From: Pholiota molesta
Taxonomy: Eukaryota; Basidiomycota; Agaricomycetes; Agaricales; Strophariaceae
DNA: 64,000 nucleotides
NCBI GenBank assembly: GCA_014925825.1
Contig: JACGCK010000015.1
Location: 248,001-312,000, forward strand
Direction of reading: 5' to 3'
Positions within the stretch are counted from its first letter, which is position 1, and each line of letters opens with the position of its first letter. The translations under genes were made by a program, and so were the position numbers. Positions 11,983 through 24,375 of the stretch are shown piece after piece. The notes below the pieces were generated by a model that saw only the letters and a program-made list of their open reading frames with translations, was not told the origin of the DNA and searched no databases.

Positions 11983-12799
11983 CGATGTTAGCATAGATGG
12001 CAGGTCAAAGGATGTAGGACGTACAAAACAGCACGCAGGATCTCCAAGCTGCGTTCGACGAAGGTGTATTTCTCACTTCAAGGCACGCCGTCCCTCCGTT
12101 GAGCAATATAATTCGTTTGCTGGGTGAGCATTGAAGGCATTCATTTATTATAGGCTATAATCGATCTGTGAGCTAACTTTTGGATTTGACAGTGGGCGGA
12201 TTGAAGGCGCAAGATAGGCAATGTGGAAATGCAAGTACGAACCTTGCCTGTCACCCAGTGCAGGGCCTCATCGCAGATCTTGTGAATCAGGCGCGTGCCC
12301 TAGCGTATCAGCACACTTGATGGCCAACTTGATGTGCGACGAGTTCACGTCTTCAGCTGTGCCGTGCGATTTGAGACAAGAAACGATGATATAGAATGAG
12401 AGCGACTTACTCTCAATTCAACGTCACTCAGTAGAGTGTATGCTTTCGTCTTCAGATTAACTGACAATTTTATGAAATGTGGTCGCCGTCGTCGGCGTGA
12501 TGAATACCAGATGAAGGTCGAGATTTGTTTATAAGGCGTGGTGGCATCGCAGAACTCGGTAGCACCTAGCGACAACGGAATTAAGCATGTTGGTGGGTTG
12601 AGAAAGAAAAGACAAGAAATCGAAGATAGATGTGGTAGATGGCTTGAGGATCGAAGGAAAGAGCGGAAGAGGTGTATTACGCAAAAAATCTCACTTTTGC
12701 CTTCGTCCAACTTAGAATTCAGCAGTAGACCTAACATTCACGCAGGTAGAAGTCCGCAATCACCCGGGGTAAGTTTGGCTGGTTGAAAGTTGAAGAACG

Positions 12800-13580
12800 T
12801 CGAGGTTAGTTATTGGCAATAGATGTAAAGAATTAATAAGAAACGTACCTCCGAGATGTCTTGAAAAGGCATGGACCCCGAAGTTGGCTGAGTACAGATT
12901 GATAGCTGAGATTGCATGCAAGGCAGTCGAAGAAAGGAGCTGCAGTTGATTTGAGCAAACTGACCATGACGTAAGAAAAGAATTATGCACTTTATATTTG
13001 CAGTCATGGATTTAGTAGCGAATGCCACTGACGGACGAGATTGGGTCATAATCTTTGCAAGGTCATCCACATTTCTGGCGTAAGATTAGCGGGTTGGGAG
13101 AGCCAAGGAGTAAGGAACGTACTAGGATGGACGTACAACGCGCGCGATTTAATGACAATAACCTCCTCGTCGCGGAATCTGGCACATGGTTATCGTCTCG
13201 GAGCGGTACTGAAGAACCGTCATCTATTATTTGGTCTGTTTTGAGAGACTAGGTCAGCTTCTGGGCAAACTTGGCGAGGCGAGGTGGAATGGCGCACCAG
13301 AAGCGCTGTCGGGGATCCACTTGTAGATATTCTTGCGTCCGGTAGGGTAGCTTGACACTGGAAGAGGCTTGCGACGGTCGGTTTGGACGAGTTGAAACTT
13401 GAGCTTGAAAGTTGAGAGGACAAGTAGTGGATACCACGCTGTCTTAATCGAGGCCGTGGGATACCAACAGACAACGGACGACGCGTTTGTCCAACGTTTC
13501 TTGGCCACTCCCATCCACAACGACGAACTCTTATTCCACATTCCCAATTGAACTGCTTTCATGATATTCTTCGTACTTTG
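12800..13580 (-). pseudogene. Relic gene matching the inverted copy near 55.7-56.3 kb
   Basis: Minus-strand fragments share peptide words with plus-strand sequence at 55.9-56.3 kb: SRPSVAFATKSM here against SRAFVAFATKFM there, and LTPEMWMTLQR against LIPEMWMALQR. PEMW followed by LVRLWHSLP in the other copy hints at an F-box-like origin, but this is weak. Frames are broken by stops in both copies. 11983-12800 also holds minus-strand frames with Arg/Ser-rich character and no recognisable domain. Confidence 0.3.
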
Positions 13581-13599
13581 CATAATGTCGCGTGATTTT

Positions 13600-15334
13600 A
13601 TATTAGCTCAAGCGCTCAAATTCAAATTTCAAAAGCCATGTCCAAATCATGACAGAGCTGCCAGACACGATTATACCAAAGGGCGTACTCTTTTTCTCCC
13701 ACCTTACTGGTCTTATATCCATGAAAAATGTATCACAGAAAATACACCACTCTATTACTACTATTACCACTGCGCACGGCACCTTCATTTACATCGATAG
13801 CAGAGGCCAAAGAAGACAAGCTGAAGGCGCCTGACGCGCCTGCCGAGTGACTGGCCAAAACGAAGAAAACGGAAGAATTTTTCGCGATATCAGATGTCCT
13901 TGGGCCTTAGGACTAGGACGGGCTGCTCATAAGGGTTGACGACAAGGTGCGCGGTCATTTAATTTCAACGCTCAGTATCAAAACTGACCGGTGACCTATG
14001 AAACCAGAGAGACACACAAGTTCTCGCTCGAGAGGACGCCCAACGCCCGTTCTGGACTCTAGAATCGCCCTTGCCATAAGTGGCATACATACCCGCTTTT
14101 CCTTTGTGAATGTCGTCGAACACACACTTACTAAGACGAGGAAAGCATGGATGTATGTTGCATTTCTCTCTCCGAGCACCCACAAATTTTATTGACATCC
14201 TCGTCCTCAGACACATTTGCCAAAGCTACGACTGGTATCACCGTATTAGGTCAATAGCTTTGCCGTACCCCGCTATATCGCAATGAGGCCCAGGACAACA
14301 GGATACCGCCTTAAGACTAAACAAAATCACCACGTCATCCCAGCCAGCCGACAACCAAACAAAGATTTAAATGCCCCGCTTCCCTATGACAAGCCAGACA
14401 GTACCAGCAGCAGCTCGGATGGCGATGACCTGTTCTTCGCTTTATTATAGGGGAACACGATCCGAGAGCTTCTGCATGGTACTGCCTAGACGCTCTCTCA
14501 ATATTTACTGCTATCCACACCCGCGATATCTGCGCCGACTGCGTCTTGAGCAGCGATTGTCGATGCTATGGCCCTTCAACTCGTTAACTTGAAACTGGTG
14601 AGTGAATTATGTCTAATCAAAAAGACTGCCGCCTCATAATTTCATAGTCAGGCATGCACGGCAACCGAGCGGACCGAGTGTGGCCCAGAACACCATTGTC
14701 GGTGATTCGTGGAGAAAATCCAAGCACGACGCTATGTTGAAAATTTCAGCACTTTAGGTGAGCACACATCGTCAGATATTCCTCTTTCATTATTTATGTC
14801 CTAACCGAATTCCCTACTCAGGACCCTTCGAGGAGATCCACCTGCCCCTTCAGCCGGGCTTCTTATTCAAACCATTAGCGCTGCAGTCGAAGTTACAGAC
14901 GAATTTACTGACAGGTATGTATATATCCTTGACTGGAGTGAAGTTTTCTTGGCTGATTGTGCGTTGTTCCGCAGCGATTCATTGTCCATGATGGCCAGCG
15001 TCGCTCGATTGTCAATTTGACCTTACGGTCGCAGAAAGGCGACGGCGCTCTCTCAAGAATGCGTACCGCGAGCGCGTGATGCAGGAAGACGATCCTTCGC
15101 CAAACGACGTGCTGATGTCGAACAGGATTCAGAAGTAGGTCTGCTGATATTTTTTTTTGCTACACAGTTGTTCATTTTATATCAATTATAGATGACGTAG
15201 CCTCTATCGAGATTCCTTCCATACAGCAACGACGCAAACACGGTGGGAAGTGGTGGCGTAAGAGCATGGAATAAGTGGTTCGCCCGCGAACGGCTCGGCT
15301 GCAAAGAAATCGGACGAGGTCTCAAGATATAGAC
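13600..15334. other. Outer part of the inverted duplication, only gene relics
   Basis: The segment is the mirror of 54.23-55.74 kb. Near 13640-13850 it carries the damaged equivalent of the 54-codon gene at 55363-55650: the peptide EAKEDKLKAPDAP is still readable, but the first exon has a stop after a few codons. Near 14000-14190 a minus-strand frame with KGKAGMYATYGKG matches KGKAGVYAA at 55.2 kb. Around 15035-15140 a plus-strand frame reads RRRRSLKNAYRERVMQEDD. I cannot assemble a full gene. Confidence 0.35.
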
Positions 15335-18300
15335 CTAAGGCGATAAGGTGATATGCGCTCCATGCTCCAGCAACAGCTTCACAACCGCCTCGTTTCTTCC
15401 CTTTGACGCCGCCTGGAGTGCACTGCCGTATTCTCCTCCCTGTGCATTCACATCTGCGCCCTCCTCCAGCAACAGCTTCACGATCGCCTCTTCCCCCCCA
15501 TATGCCGCCGCCTGGAGTGCATTGTCGAAGTATCCTCCCTGCGCATTCGGAGCTGCGCCCTTCTCCAGCAACAGCTTCACAATTTCCTCCTGCCCCTTAA
15601 ATGCCGCCGCCTGGAGTGCATAGCCATACTTTCCTCCCTGCGCATTCACATCTGCGCCCATTTCCAGCAACAGCTTCACAATTTCCTCCTGCCCGTTGAT
15701 TGCCGCCGCCTGGAGTGCATAGCCATACTTTCCTCCCTGCGCATTCACATCTGCGCCCATTTCCAGCAACAGCTTCACAATTTCCTCCTGCCCGTTGATT
15801 GCCGCCGCCTGGAGTGCATAGCCATACTTTCCTCCCTGCGCATTCACATCTGCGCCCTTTTCAAGCAACAGCTTCACAATTTTCTCGTGCCCAAAATATG
15901 ATGCCGCCTTGAGTGCATTGCCGTATTCTCCTCCCTGCGCATTCGGATCCGCGCCCTGCTCCAGGAGCATCTTCGCCGTCGCCTCATGCCCCCAATATGA
16001 CGCCGCCAGGAGCGCATTGCCGTATTTCCCTCCCTGCGCATTCGGATCAGCGCCCTTCTCCAGGAGCATCTTCGCGATTGCCTCGTGCCCCCGAGCTGCC
16101 GCCCCGTAGAGCGCATTGCCGTATTTTCCTCCCTGCGCATTCGGATCCGCGCCCTTCTCCAGGAGCATCTTCGCCGTCGCCTCATGCCCCCAATATGACG
16201 CCGCCAGGAGCGCATTGCCGTATTCTCCTCCCTGCACATTTGGATCTGCGCCCTTCTCCAGTAGCGCTTTCACTATCGCTTCGTGTCCCCCATATGATGC
16301 TGCATAGAGTGCATTGCCGTATTCCCCTCCCTGCGCATTCGGATCCGCGCCCTTCGCCAGTAGCAACCGCACTGTCGCCTTGTTCCCCTTAGATGATGCC
16401 GCCTGGAGCGCATTGCCGTATTTTCCTCCCTGCCCATTCACATCCGCGCCCTTCTCCAGCAACAGCTTCACGATCGCTACTTGCCCCTCATATGCCGCCG
16501 CCTGGAGTGCATTGCCATATTCTCCTCCCTGTGCATTCACACCCGCGCCCTTCTCCAGCAACAGCTTCACAGTTGCCTCGCGCCCCTTATATGCCGCCGC
16601 CTGGAGTGCACTGCCATATTCTCCTCCCTGTGCATTCACATCTGCGCCCTTCTCCAGCAACTGCTTCATCGTCACCCTCTGCCCTTTAGATGACGCCGCC
16701 TGGAGTGCATTGCCAAATCTTCCTCCCTGCGCATTCGGATCCGCGCCCTTCTCCAGCAACAGCTTCACAGCTGTGTCGTGCCCCTTATATGATGCCACCT
16801 GGAGCGCATTGCCGTATTTTCCTCCCTGCGCATTCGGATCTGCGCCCTTCTCCAGCAACAGCTTCATAATTGCCTTGCGCCCCTGAGATGCTGCGGCCTG
16901 GAGTGCATTGGCATATTTTTCTCCCTGTGCATTCAGATCTGCGCCCTTCTCCAGTAGCACCTTCACGATTGCCTCGTACCCCCATTCTGGCGCTGCCTGG
17001 AGTGCATTGCCGTATAAGTATTTTCCTCCCTGCGCATTCGGATCTGCGCCCTTCTCCAGTAGCACCTTCACGATTGCCTCGTACCCCCGTTTTGATGCTG
17101 CCTGGAGTGCATTGTCATATTCTCCTCCCTGCGCATTCGGATTCGCGCCCTTCGCCAGTAGCATCTTCACAATCTCCTTGTTCCCCTCATCTGATGCCAC
17201 GTAGAGCACATTGTCGTCGTATCGTCCTCCATGCGCATTCGGATCAGCGCCATTTTTCAGAAGCACGTGCACAATAGCCTCGTTCTCCCGATATACCGCC
17301 GCGTAGAGTGCATTGCCATATTCTCCTCCCTGCGCATTTGGATCGGCGCCCTTCGCCAGTAGCATCTTCACAATAGCCTCGTTCCCCTCATATACCGCCG
17401 CGTAGAGTGCATTGCCGTATTCTCCTCCCTGCGCATTTGGATCTGCGCCCTTCGCCAGTAGCATCTTCACTATTACCTCATGTCCCACATATGCTGCTGC
17501 CTGGAGTGCATTGCCGCATTTTCCTCCCTGCGCATTTATATCCTCCTTTTCTAGTAGATGTAGGCATAGTTGTTGTAGGCCAGCAATTGATGCGTAATAT
17601 AGTGGAGGAGCTGTATCTCCTGCCTGGCTCCCTTCGTTGGGATCGTCCAAATCCCAAATCCGAACCCAATTTTTAAATGCAGCTCCCGTATTTGTGAACA
17701 AACGTGTGGCCAACATCAATGTCCAGGATGACTCCGAGCTGTCGATGCCACCAGCTTTTGCATGCAAGATCCAGTGTTGAGCGGCATAACATGCGAGGGG
17801 ATAAGACCTGACTACCAAACCGTCTGCATCAAATTGTAGAAGGTAGGCCAAACAAGTCTGAGATATCACAGCATGACAGAGTTCGACACTGGTCAAATGA
17901 AAATCCAAGGAGGCGCTTGTACGGAGGTGATTGGACAGAAGATACTCCTTGATTGAGAAGTGGGCTAACTTGATTGTTCCTATCGTCATAGTATTCTTTA
18001 GATAATATACCACTGTAACATTGGTTTAGATTGTACCTTTGGAATCAAACGCTGGGGATTCAATGACAAGACCAGAACATTTTTCCAGAACATCTCTTTC
18101 GTCCCAATACCGACGCGATGGCTTATAATGCGGACCAGTCTCAGCGTCGAAGTCCACAACCACTGCTTCTACAATTTGCGAAAGTGTCATTGGACGGGTA
18201 GAAAAACATAACCACCGAAGAAACATCTTGGTATCACCACGATCCGCCTCGTTGACCTTCGATAAGATTCGGTCGTAGGTTTCATATAAGCCACTGGGTA

Positions 18301-20678
18301 AACTATTGAGTTGCTTCATTACTGAATCCCGGTTCGGGCATTTTTTCAACTCGATTAGCTGCAAGGCCACCCATCGGAACCTGGAAAAGGGTAAGCGCCA
18401 ATTACAAAGTTGTGAATTGGTCGAAATATTCGTACATTCCCTCGGAGCGCTCTGCTAGTGTTGATTGTATAATTTTCCTTGTTTCTTCATCCCATTTCTG
18501 CAGTGCTGAAAGCTGCCGCTTGAGATACATCATAATATCTCTTTCGGACTCTTTCGCCAAGTCCATGCGGCAGCGCGCATCGAGTAGTCGGAAAGCATCC
18601 TCGATGTCTCGCTCCGGCCGACTCACGACCACCATGTGCAGCGTGCTGATCTTTCGTGAGACAATCCCTTTGATCCACTCCAACATCTCCTTTCGTTCAG
18701 TGCATTCGTCAAGGGAATCGATAATGATGTACACCGAAGGGATTCCACTTATGAGATTGTACAAAACGTGCTCGAGGGACTTGGTGGATGGCTGTTGGTA
18801 TCCACCACCATGCAATCCCACCAAAGCAGCAGGGATACCGTCGCATTCAAGTTGCCGCGAGAGTTGCAAAATAAGGGAGCGAATGAGTTTATCGTGTAGC
18901 TGGAGATCTTTCTGCTCATCTCGCCCATCAAAGAAGAAGTAAGCGAATTTAATCGATGGGGTTTCGTTGTGAAGTTGGCCAATCTTCTCGATAATGGACG
19001 AGCTGAAAAGGCATGTCAGTTACCACATCCGCAGAAACCTCAGACTCGCAGCGTACCACAGAATAGTCTTTCCAGAACCGGCTGTCCAGTGTCAATGTCG
19101 TCGTTCAATACTTCCCAAGGTCTATGGATGGCATTAAGTATATCGCATACCTTTTCCCTTGATCCAGAGAAAGTCGGCCTTCTCCTGGAATTCACGGAAA
19201 CGCTTCCCATTAAGAAACCAAGAGCATGTGCCCTCCTGATGTTTCTTACGTGCGTCATTGTAGTTTCTGGAACTGTCAGGTGCCGAAAGCCATTGATAAA
19301 CCTTATCGGCTGTAAAATGTAAGAAAGTCAGTCACAAATATCAGACGGAACTAAAATTCACGAGTACCAAGGCGGTCGTCCTTGATTAGTTTTAACTGAC
19401 GATTCGTGTCCATACGCAGTCTTCTATCCAACTTTTGCTTCAGATCATCGCAAGACTTTTGATATTGTGCAATACGCGATTTCATATCATCGGTTAATTG
19501 GAATCTCGCAGCTCGACCTACGAAACAACCACCATTAATTAAAATGGGATTAAGGAACAATGATACTAGCTTACTCGGAAGAGACTGCTTCGCATACTCA
19601 TGAATGAGCGATGCAATCTTCAGTGAAGTACGTCCAATTTCCTCGATGACATTGGTTGTGCCTTCTACCACTAACAGGTCCGGATATTCCTTCGCGATCC
19701 CGAGTGTCTCTCGTAAGCTTTCGGCCAAGTCTCGAACAGTGTCATCCAAAAGCCCTGCTTGTTGCACAACCTATAAGTTTGGGAGCCGTTCACATCAATA
19801 ATTAGTGTTCCCCATTTTGTTTAAAATTATTCACCGTGTACACGGCAGACAGAACAGTCCAAGAGGCCTTCAAGATTGGATGTGTCTATTTATTCAATTT
19901 ACGATAAGTTACTATGATGCGAAACAGGTGAGGAGTGGGAGCGACGTACATCAGCAACCTTATCCATGATATTCTTTGTCAACTGCAACGCTATACCGAC
20001 TGCACCGAGTACCAAAGTTCCCGCGGGTGCTTGGACAGCATTTTCCAGGCGGGAAACATCATCGTCCACAGTTTTCATGAAGCTCTTGAAAGTATCATCA
20101 GGCTCGGGAACAAGGGATAGATTGATCTTGATTTTGGACTGGGATGCGAGCCTGGCGCCAGTCTTGTCTTTGAGATCAATAGTTGCGGAATCTACGCGAA
20201 TTAGCTTTCAATAAAATGCCCGTAGAAAATGCGTTCACCATTGTTGAGTAAGTCAATGACTTTTCCTTTGTGCTTTCCAACTAGATACTCGGTGATACGA
20301 GTCTTGCTTTTGCGGTAGATTGCAATCTTGATCTCCGACGAGGGGTGGAATAGGCTAATGTAAGAAAGTGTATATTGATTAAAGCCGATTCTACGGGGAC
20401 ATTGTCGAATATACACTGACAATTTATGGTCTTCTGGCCATTCCCATCGAGGGGCAGGGTGTCTAGACTTTTTCTCCGACTTTGCAACTTTTTGACCGTC
20501 GACGGAGACGACCACAAAATGGTCAAGTCGTTCTGACGTCCCCTCGAGATCGCCCACGACTTCTATACCTAGCATCGACATTATAAGCAATAAAATCCTA
20601 TTGCGTTGTTGAAGACTTCTTACCTGCTAAGTGGGCATGAATTGGTACCACTGCTAAATTTCGATTGTTGTTGGCCAT
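15335..20678 (-). CDS. NACHT-ankyrin NLR-like protein with N-terminal C2-like domain (copy A, intact)
   Basis: Twelve exons: 20678-20624, 20568-20421, 20354-20239, 20191-19950, 19885-19835, 19770-19575, 19517-19368, 19309-19151, 19081-19057, 19002-18436, 18380-18037 and 17979-15335. They sum to 4698 nt (1565 aa) and all phases close; each junction is supported by the paralogue at 46659. Order of parts: C2-like beta domain (about 20-110); helical region (about 180-300) resembling N-terminal effector bundles of fungal STAND proteins; NACHT NTPase with Walker A GKAGSGKT (371-378) and Walker B IIIDSLDEC (about 473-481); winged-helix-like linker ending KLAHFSIKEYLL; and 22 ankyrin repeats (about 830-1560). 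Fungal NLRs of this plan act as signal-transducing ATPases in incompatibility and immune-like responses; that role here is inference. The effector domain type is uncertain. Confidence 0.88.
15347..17555 (-). repeat. Ankyrin repeat array, 22 units of 99 bp
   Basis: Each unit encodes 33 residues with the frame PNAQGGxYGNALxAAxxxG, then xEAIVKxLLEKGAD. Most positions are fixed and variation is concentrated in the short stretch after ALxAA. Units 18 and 19 (about 15643-15741 and 15742-15840) appear identical at nucleotide level. The antisense strand of the array stays open in other frames because of the repeat; those Pro/Ser-rich frames are not genes. Confidence 0.92.
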
Positions 20679-23149
20679 GTTGAGGAAACGAAAGAAGCAA
20701 CGGCAGGAGGGTATTCTTTCGATATCAAGTTGAGTGTCAGTGGGAAACACGACGTCGCCTCGTGTTCACTTGACGTGGGGAGGCAAGAAGGCTGCGTGGA
20801 AGAGAAATTACATTGCACAGATAAGTAATTAATATCGGAATGTTGCGTTGCTTTTTCTTCATTGCGCCTGCTTCGGAGCATCGTCGACGGTAATTGAGAA
20901 CTTCTCAATGGCAGCTGTGTGTTGCCAACCGTGACTGTGTAAGAGGCTGTGGCTCAGATATTTCATGTACGGACTGTCACCACATTCAATCCGAATCAGT
21001 TCATGGGCCTTTAAATTTGAAACTAGAGCAGCGATCCCGTGGTGCTGTGGACAGTGCTGAGTACATAGTGTCACGAATTCGCGATTGAAGTTCGAGTACA
21101 AGGCATGCCGGCAGTCTCCGGGTGGTGATCGTATTTGTCTTGAGTCGTTAAGTTGTTCAGACTGCAGTCACTGAGCTCACCTCTTCACCCCACCCTTCTC
21201 CCCGGCACCTATTCCCTGAAGTCGACGAGCTGGCACTGCGCTGCCGCCGAGCAAACCGAGTGTAAAGCTTTCCTCCCTCAGCATGTCGTTCTAAATCGCG
21301 GCCATACTATTTGTTGTCCTTCGTGCGCTATACGCTCTGTCACTCACACCCTTTCTCTGAAGCCGCCATCGACCTCGCTATAACCCAAGTGTTCGACTTT
21401 CTCCATTTCTCACTGACATGAACAAAGCATTTATGTATTTTTGCCGAGCTATGCAGCAGAAACTGGAGTCTGAATGCGGTTGAAGGTATGGAGGCGAGGA
21501 CGCCTAACGGGACATGGGCCGGTTGTACGGCGTAGCTGTGGTAACTTGCGAGGTGGATGGGAAAGGGAAAGACAACCAGCATGCGATAGACGGCACTAAT
21601 TTCGCCGGCGCGCCTTCTAAAGAACCATGGAGCACCCAAGCATGCAGGGGTCAACTGTGGGCCACTTGTTCAAGGGTGGGGTAAGTACATTATGCTAAAA
21701 CTGCGATCGTATGTTATCCTATTTGTCTTCATCTTTCGTCTTATGCCAGCTTCTTTTTCCGGACCTTTTACTTCTGGAACCAGATCTTGTCTATACACTC
21801 TAAGGTGTACGTACGCCCCGTGCTCATGGAATAGCGCAGATAGAACGCGCCTGCGTGTAACTCGAAAAGCGGGGATCCGTCTAGATACCCACCGTCGCCG
21901 CCCTGCCCTTCTTGCCTTCGCGCCCATTGGCGCTGTCGATCTCGTTCTCTGGCTGCATCCGCACGTATATCGCGCTTTCATTTCTCTCTCTCTTTGCAGC
22001 TGGAACCTGCTGAGGGTTTGCGTGTATCGAGTCGGAGTTCAAGGTCTGGCTACCGGGAATCGTAAGATCGGAATACCCAAGGGCTTGCGTTCCTGAGTAG
22101 GTGGGAGGGTTGATAACGATGTGATTCGAATTACTTGAGCACGTTGAGATAGTGACCTAGTATTAAGGAGATTGTTATTGGTCACAGACTTATAGTTATG
22201 AGAGATGTACATTTCGGAGGTCATGGATATGTGAAATGTCTGATACAACGAATTCCGAGTATCTAGGCATTGATTTTCAAAGAATTAAATACATACCAAA
22301 GACCTGTGTGGCTTGCGGAAGTGCCAGACTGGGATGAGAAAGCAAAGCGACGCATAGGCCGATACGCAGAAGCCCTCTCGTCAACAAGAAAGGGGAGATG
22401 AAGAACGCACACAGCAAATCCCAGCGGGGAGGATTAGGGGTTTCTCCTGCTGGGAGGTGGTAACAGGGGAAAAGGGAGCGCGCGTTGAATATAATGTTGG
22501 TGCCGTTCTCAGTGTGCGAACGAATAGGACGAGAACGAGGGCTCGGTGATGGATGGGTAGCTAGGGAAGGCGAAAGAAACTTGTACGGCGTTAACAGAGA
22601 GGCTACACAGCAGGTGGTATGCGCAATCCGAGCCAAATGTTATATAGCCTCCCCAGATGGCGCGTATGCACTGGAGCGCGATGACTGGAAGCTGGCGTGG
22701 ACAATTCGCGAAGGTAGGTGTTGCCACTTAATGCCGACTTTCACCATTATAACTGCAGTGACGTTGTATTCTGCAGTCCCAGGACGCTAGCCTTGGTCGA
22801 CGACTCGAACATGCCATATTATACGTCAGCGAGGATCAATCGATCTTCCGCGAGACCCTGGTTGGAAGAATATGCAGATCAGTACTCGACTCAATTCTAA
22901 ATCGGAAAAGAAAAGAACGCTGCACAGAAGCAAAGTCTCCCAATTAAACGCAACGTTCATATGACAGCAAGAAAGATAAGACGCTCACTTTTCCTGTACC
23001 GCCTTTGTTCCGCTCCACCGTCTCAATGTAGTCCATTCCCGCCGTGCAAAGGTCCCATGACCTACAGGAAGTGTGCCATAGAGATCGGAAGAGACGTAAA
23101 AGTCGTATCATTTGTTGATTTTGACAAGAGGTATGTACGCACGAACCTT
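20679..23149. other. Intergenic; 5' leader of the NACHT-ankyrin gene at its left edge
   Basis: About 20679-20900 is the leader of the minus-strand NACHT-ankyrin gene; it is conserved at 46.52-46.66 kb, including a CACGACGTCGCCTCGTGTT block. 21100-23100 contains overlapping frames on both strands with no domain and no consistent splicing. I call no gene. Confidence 0.4.
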
Positions 23150-23751
23150 TCATACAAGGCGTCGCATGTTGGGTTTTTGAGAGCCAAATTGGTGACCAAA
23201 AGTAAATTTGCGTCGTCGGACTGCGACATGTGTGTTATCGCGGTCTTCGACATAAATGATATCGGACTGAAGGTAGAGTAATGTTTTGATGGCGTAGGAA
23301 GCCCCAACTATCGAGTAAACATCTGCGAGAATCATGATCCGCATGCGGCGGTCCATGACGACCTCGCCGGCACGACGCGCGCATCTTGTCTCCGTCGCGA
23401 ACGGGCGCAGGGAGAGCAGGTACAATGTGGTATAAATGCGCGGGTGGGCGGTTTGCGGTGGGTTCATGGCTATGGAGGAGTGAGGGGTAAGGAATTTGGA
23501 AGAGGGAACAGATGGAAGGTACTGGGCGATCCCGGCATGCGGCGGCGCAAAGGAGAACAGGGGCGCGAGGAGGACGACTCGCTCGTGGCACTGACGCTGG
23601 TGGTGGAGGAGGGCGCGCTGCGTTTATGAAGGGGCACGTAGAGGCCGCGGGCCGGGGATGAGGACCCCGAAGAGGAGGAGGAGGTGGATGAACCCGAGAT
23701 AGATGAAGCAGCCGAGGGGAAGGGCGAGCGGCGGGCGATTGGTGACGACAT
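23150..23751 (-). CDS. Small Ser-rich protein with candidate eIF4E-binding motif, variant C-terminus (copy C1)
   Basis: Two exons, 23751-23523 and 23469-23150, sum to 549 nt (182 aa). Exon 1 is almost identical to that of the gene at 45114: MSSPIARRS, a poly-Ser stretch, then LYVPLHKRSAPSS. Exon 2 keeps IYTTLYLLSLRPF, which fits YxxxxL plus hydrophobic, the canonical eIF4E-binding motif. After DRRMR the sequence departs completely from the two paralogues. It lacks their conserved PRRTR...APERRRQAL tail and reads instead into unrelated sequence. A small rearrangement just before this (ETRCARRAGEVV) also breaks the conserved PEVV segment. It may be a truncated, non-functional duplicate at a breakpoint. 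The TATA element of the paralogues is changed here. Confidence 0.5.
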
Positions 23752-24375
23752 GGCGTACTGTGCGGGTGCTGGTTGATGCTATTGCGCTTGCGGGTGGCAA
23801 CGGGTGACTGGACGAGACGAGGATGCCTTAAGAGGATGGGGGAAAGAGGGCATAGGATCGGAGCAAGCATAGCTGCTGACGGAGGGCCACGTTGGTAGAA
23901 GCGCGTGGAAATAGGGAGCATGTCCTCGTACATCCCAAATCGTTCCCTAATGCATCGTGGCAGTACTTCCTCCAGCCTTGGCTTTCCGCGCCAACGGAAG
24001 TGAGTAGTCGTCGTCGTCTGGCGATCGTCTGGGTACGAGCTGGTACCAGTCGGACTCGAATTCGGTTTCGCGAACAGTCACATCACTTGATTGGGTGACT
24101 GCGTGATCATCCAGCACACAAGGCAACGCAAAGGCAACGACAACTTGAAGCTGCCGCTGCAACAGCAATGCAACAGAGCCCACTCAGATAGAAGCCATCC
24201 AACGCTGTTTTCTTGCAAAACTTCAAAGCTTCACCGGTGAAAGCTTGACATTGAGTCCGAGCCATCGACGGACGAGTCGGGACTCGGGACGACAGGTTCT
24301 TACTGCGACCACAATCTCACCTTGCCCACCTTGACTTTATGTAACAGAGGAGCTAGGACGTCTGTGAACCTTCCG
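23752..24375. other. Divergent upstream region of the C1 gene and the HAD-kinase gene
   Basis: Positions 23752-23990 match the upstream region of the 45114 gene in inverted orientation (for example GAGGACATGCTCCCT), which marks the inner end of the left duplication arm near 24.0 kb. The rest is leader of the plus-strand gene at 24376. A TTG-initiated in-frame extension from 24322 was not used, because the ATG at 24376 is conserved in the second copy. Confidence 0.5.

Noticed and set aside
15347..17555. Regularly spaced direct repeats that might suggest CRISPR
   Set aside because: There are no unique spacers of constant size; the 99-bp period is a coding ankyrin unit in a eukaryotic gene.
15348..17676. 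Many plus-strand Pro/Ser-rich frames opposite the ankyrin array
   Set aside because: They are antisense readings of the 99-bp repeat; the period is a multiple of three, so frames stay open. The minus-strand frame carries the ankyrin protein.
20239..20568. Reading straight through 20420-20355 without an intron
   Set aside because: The frame stays open in copy A by chance, but copy B has a stop there, and splicing gives a better beta-domain sequence in both.
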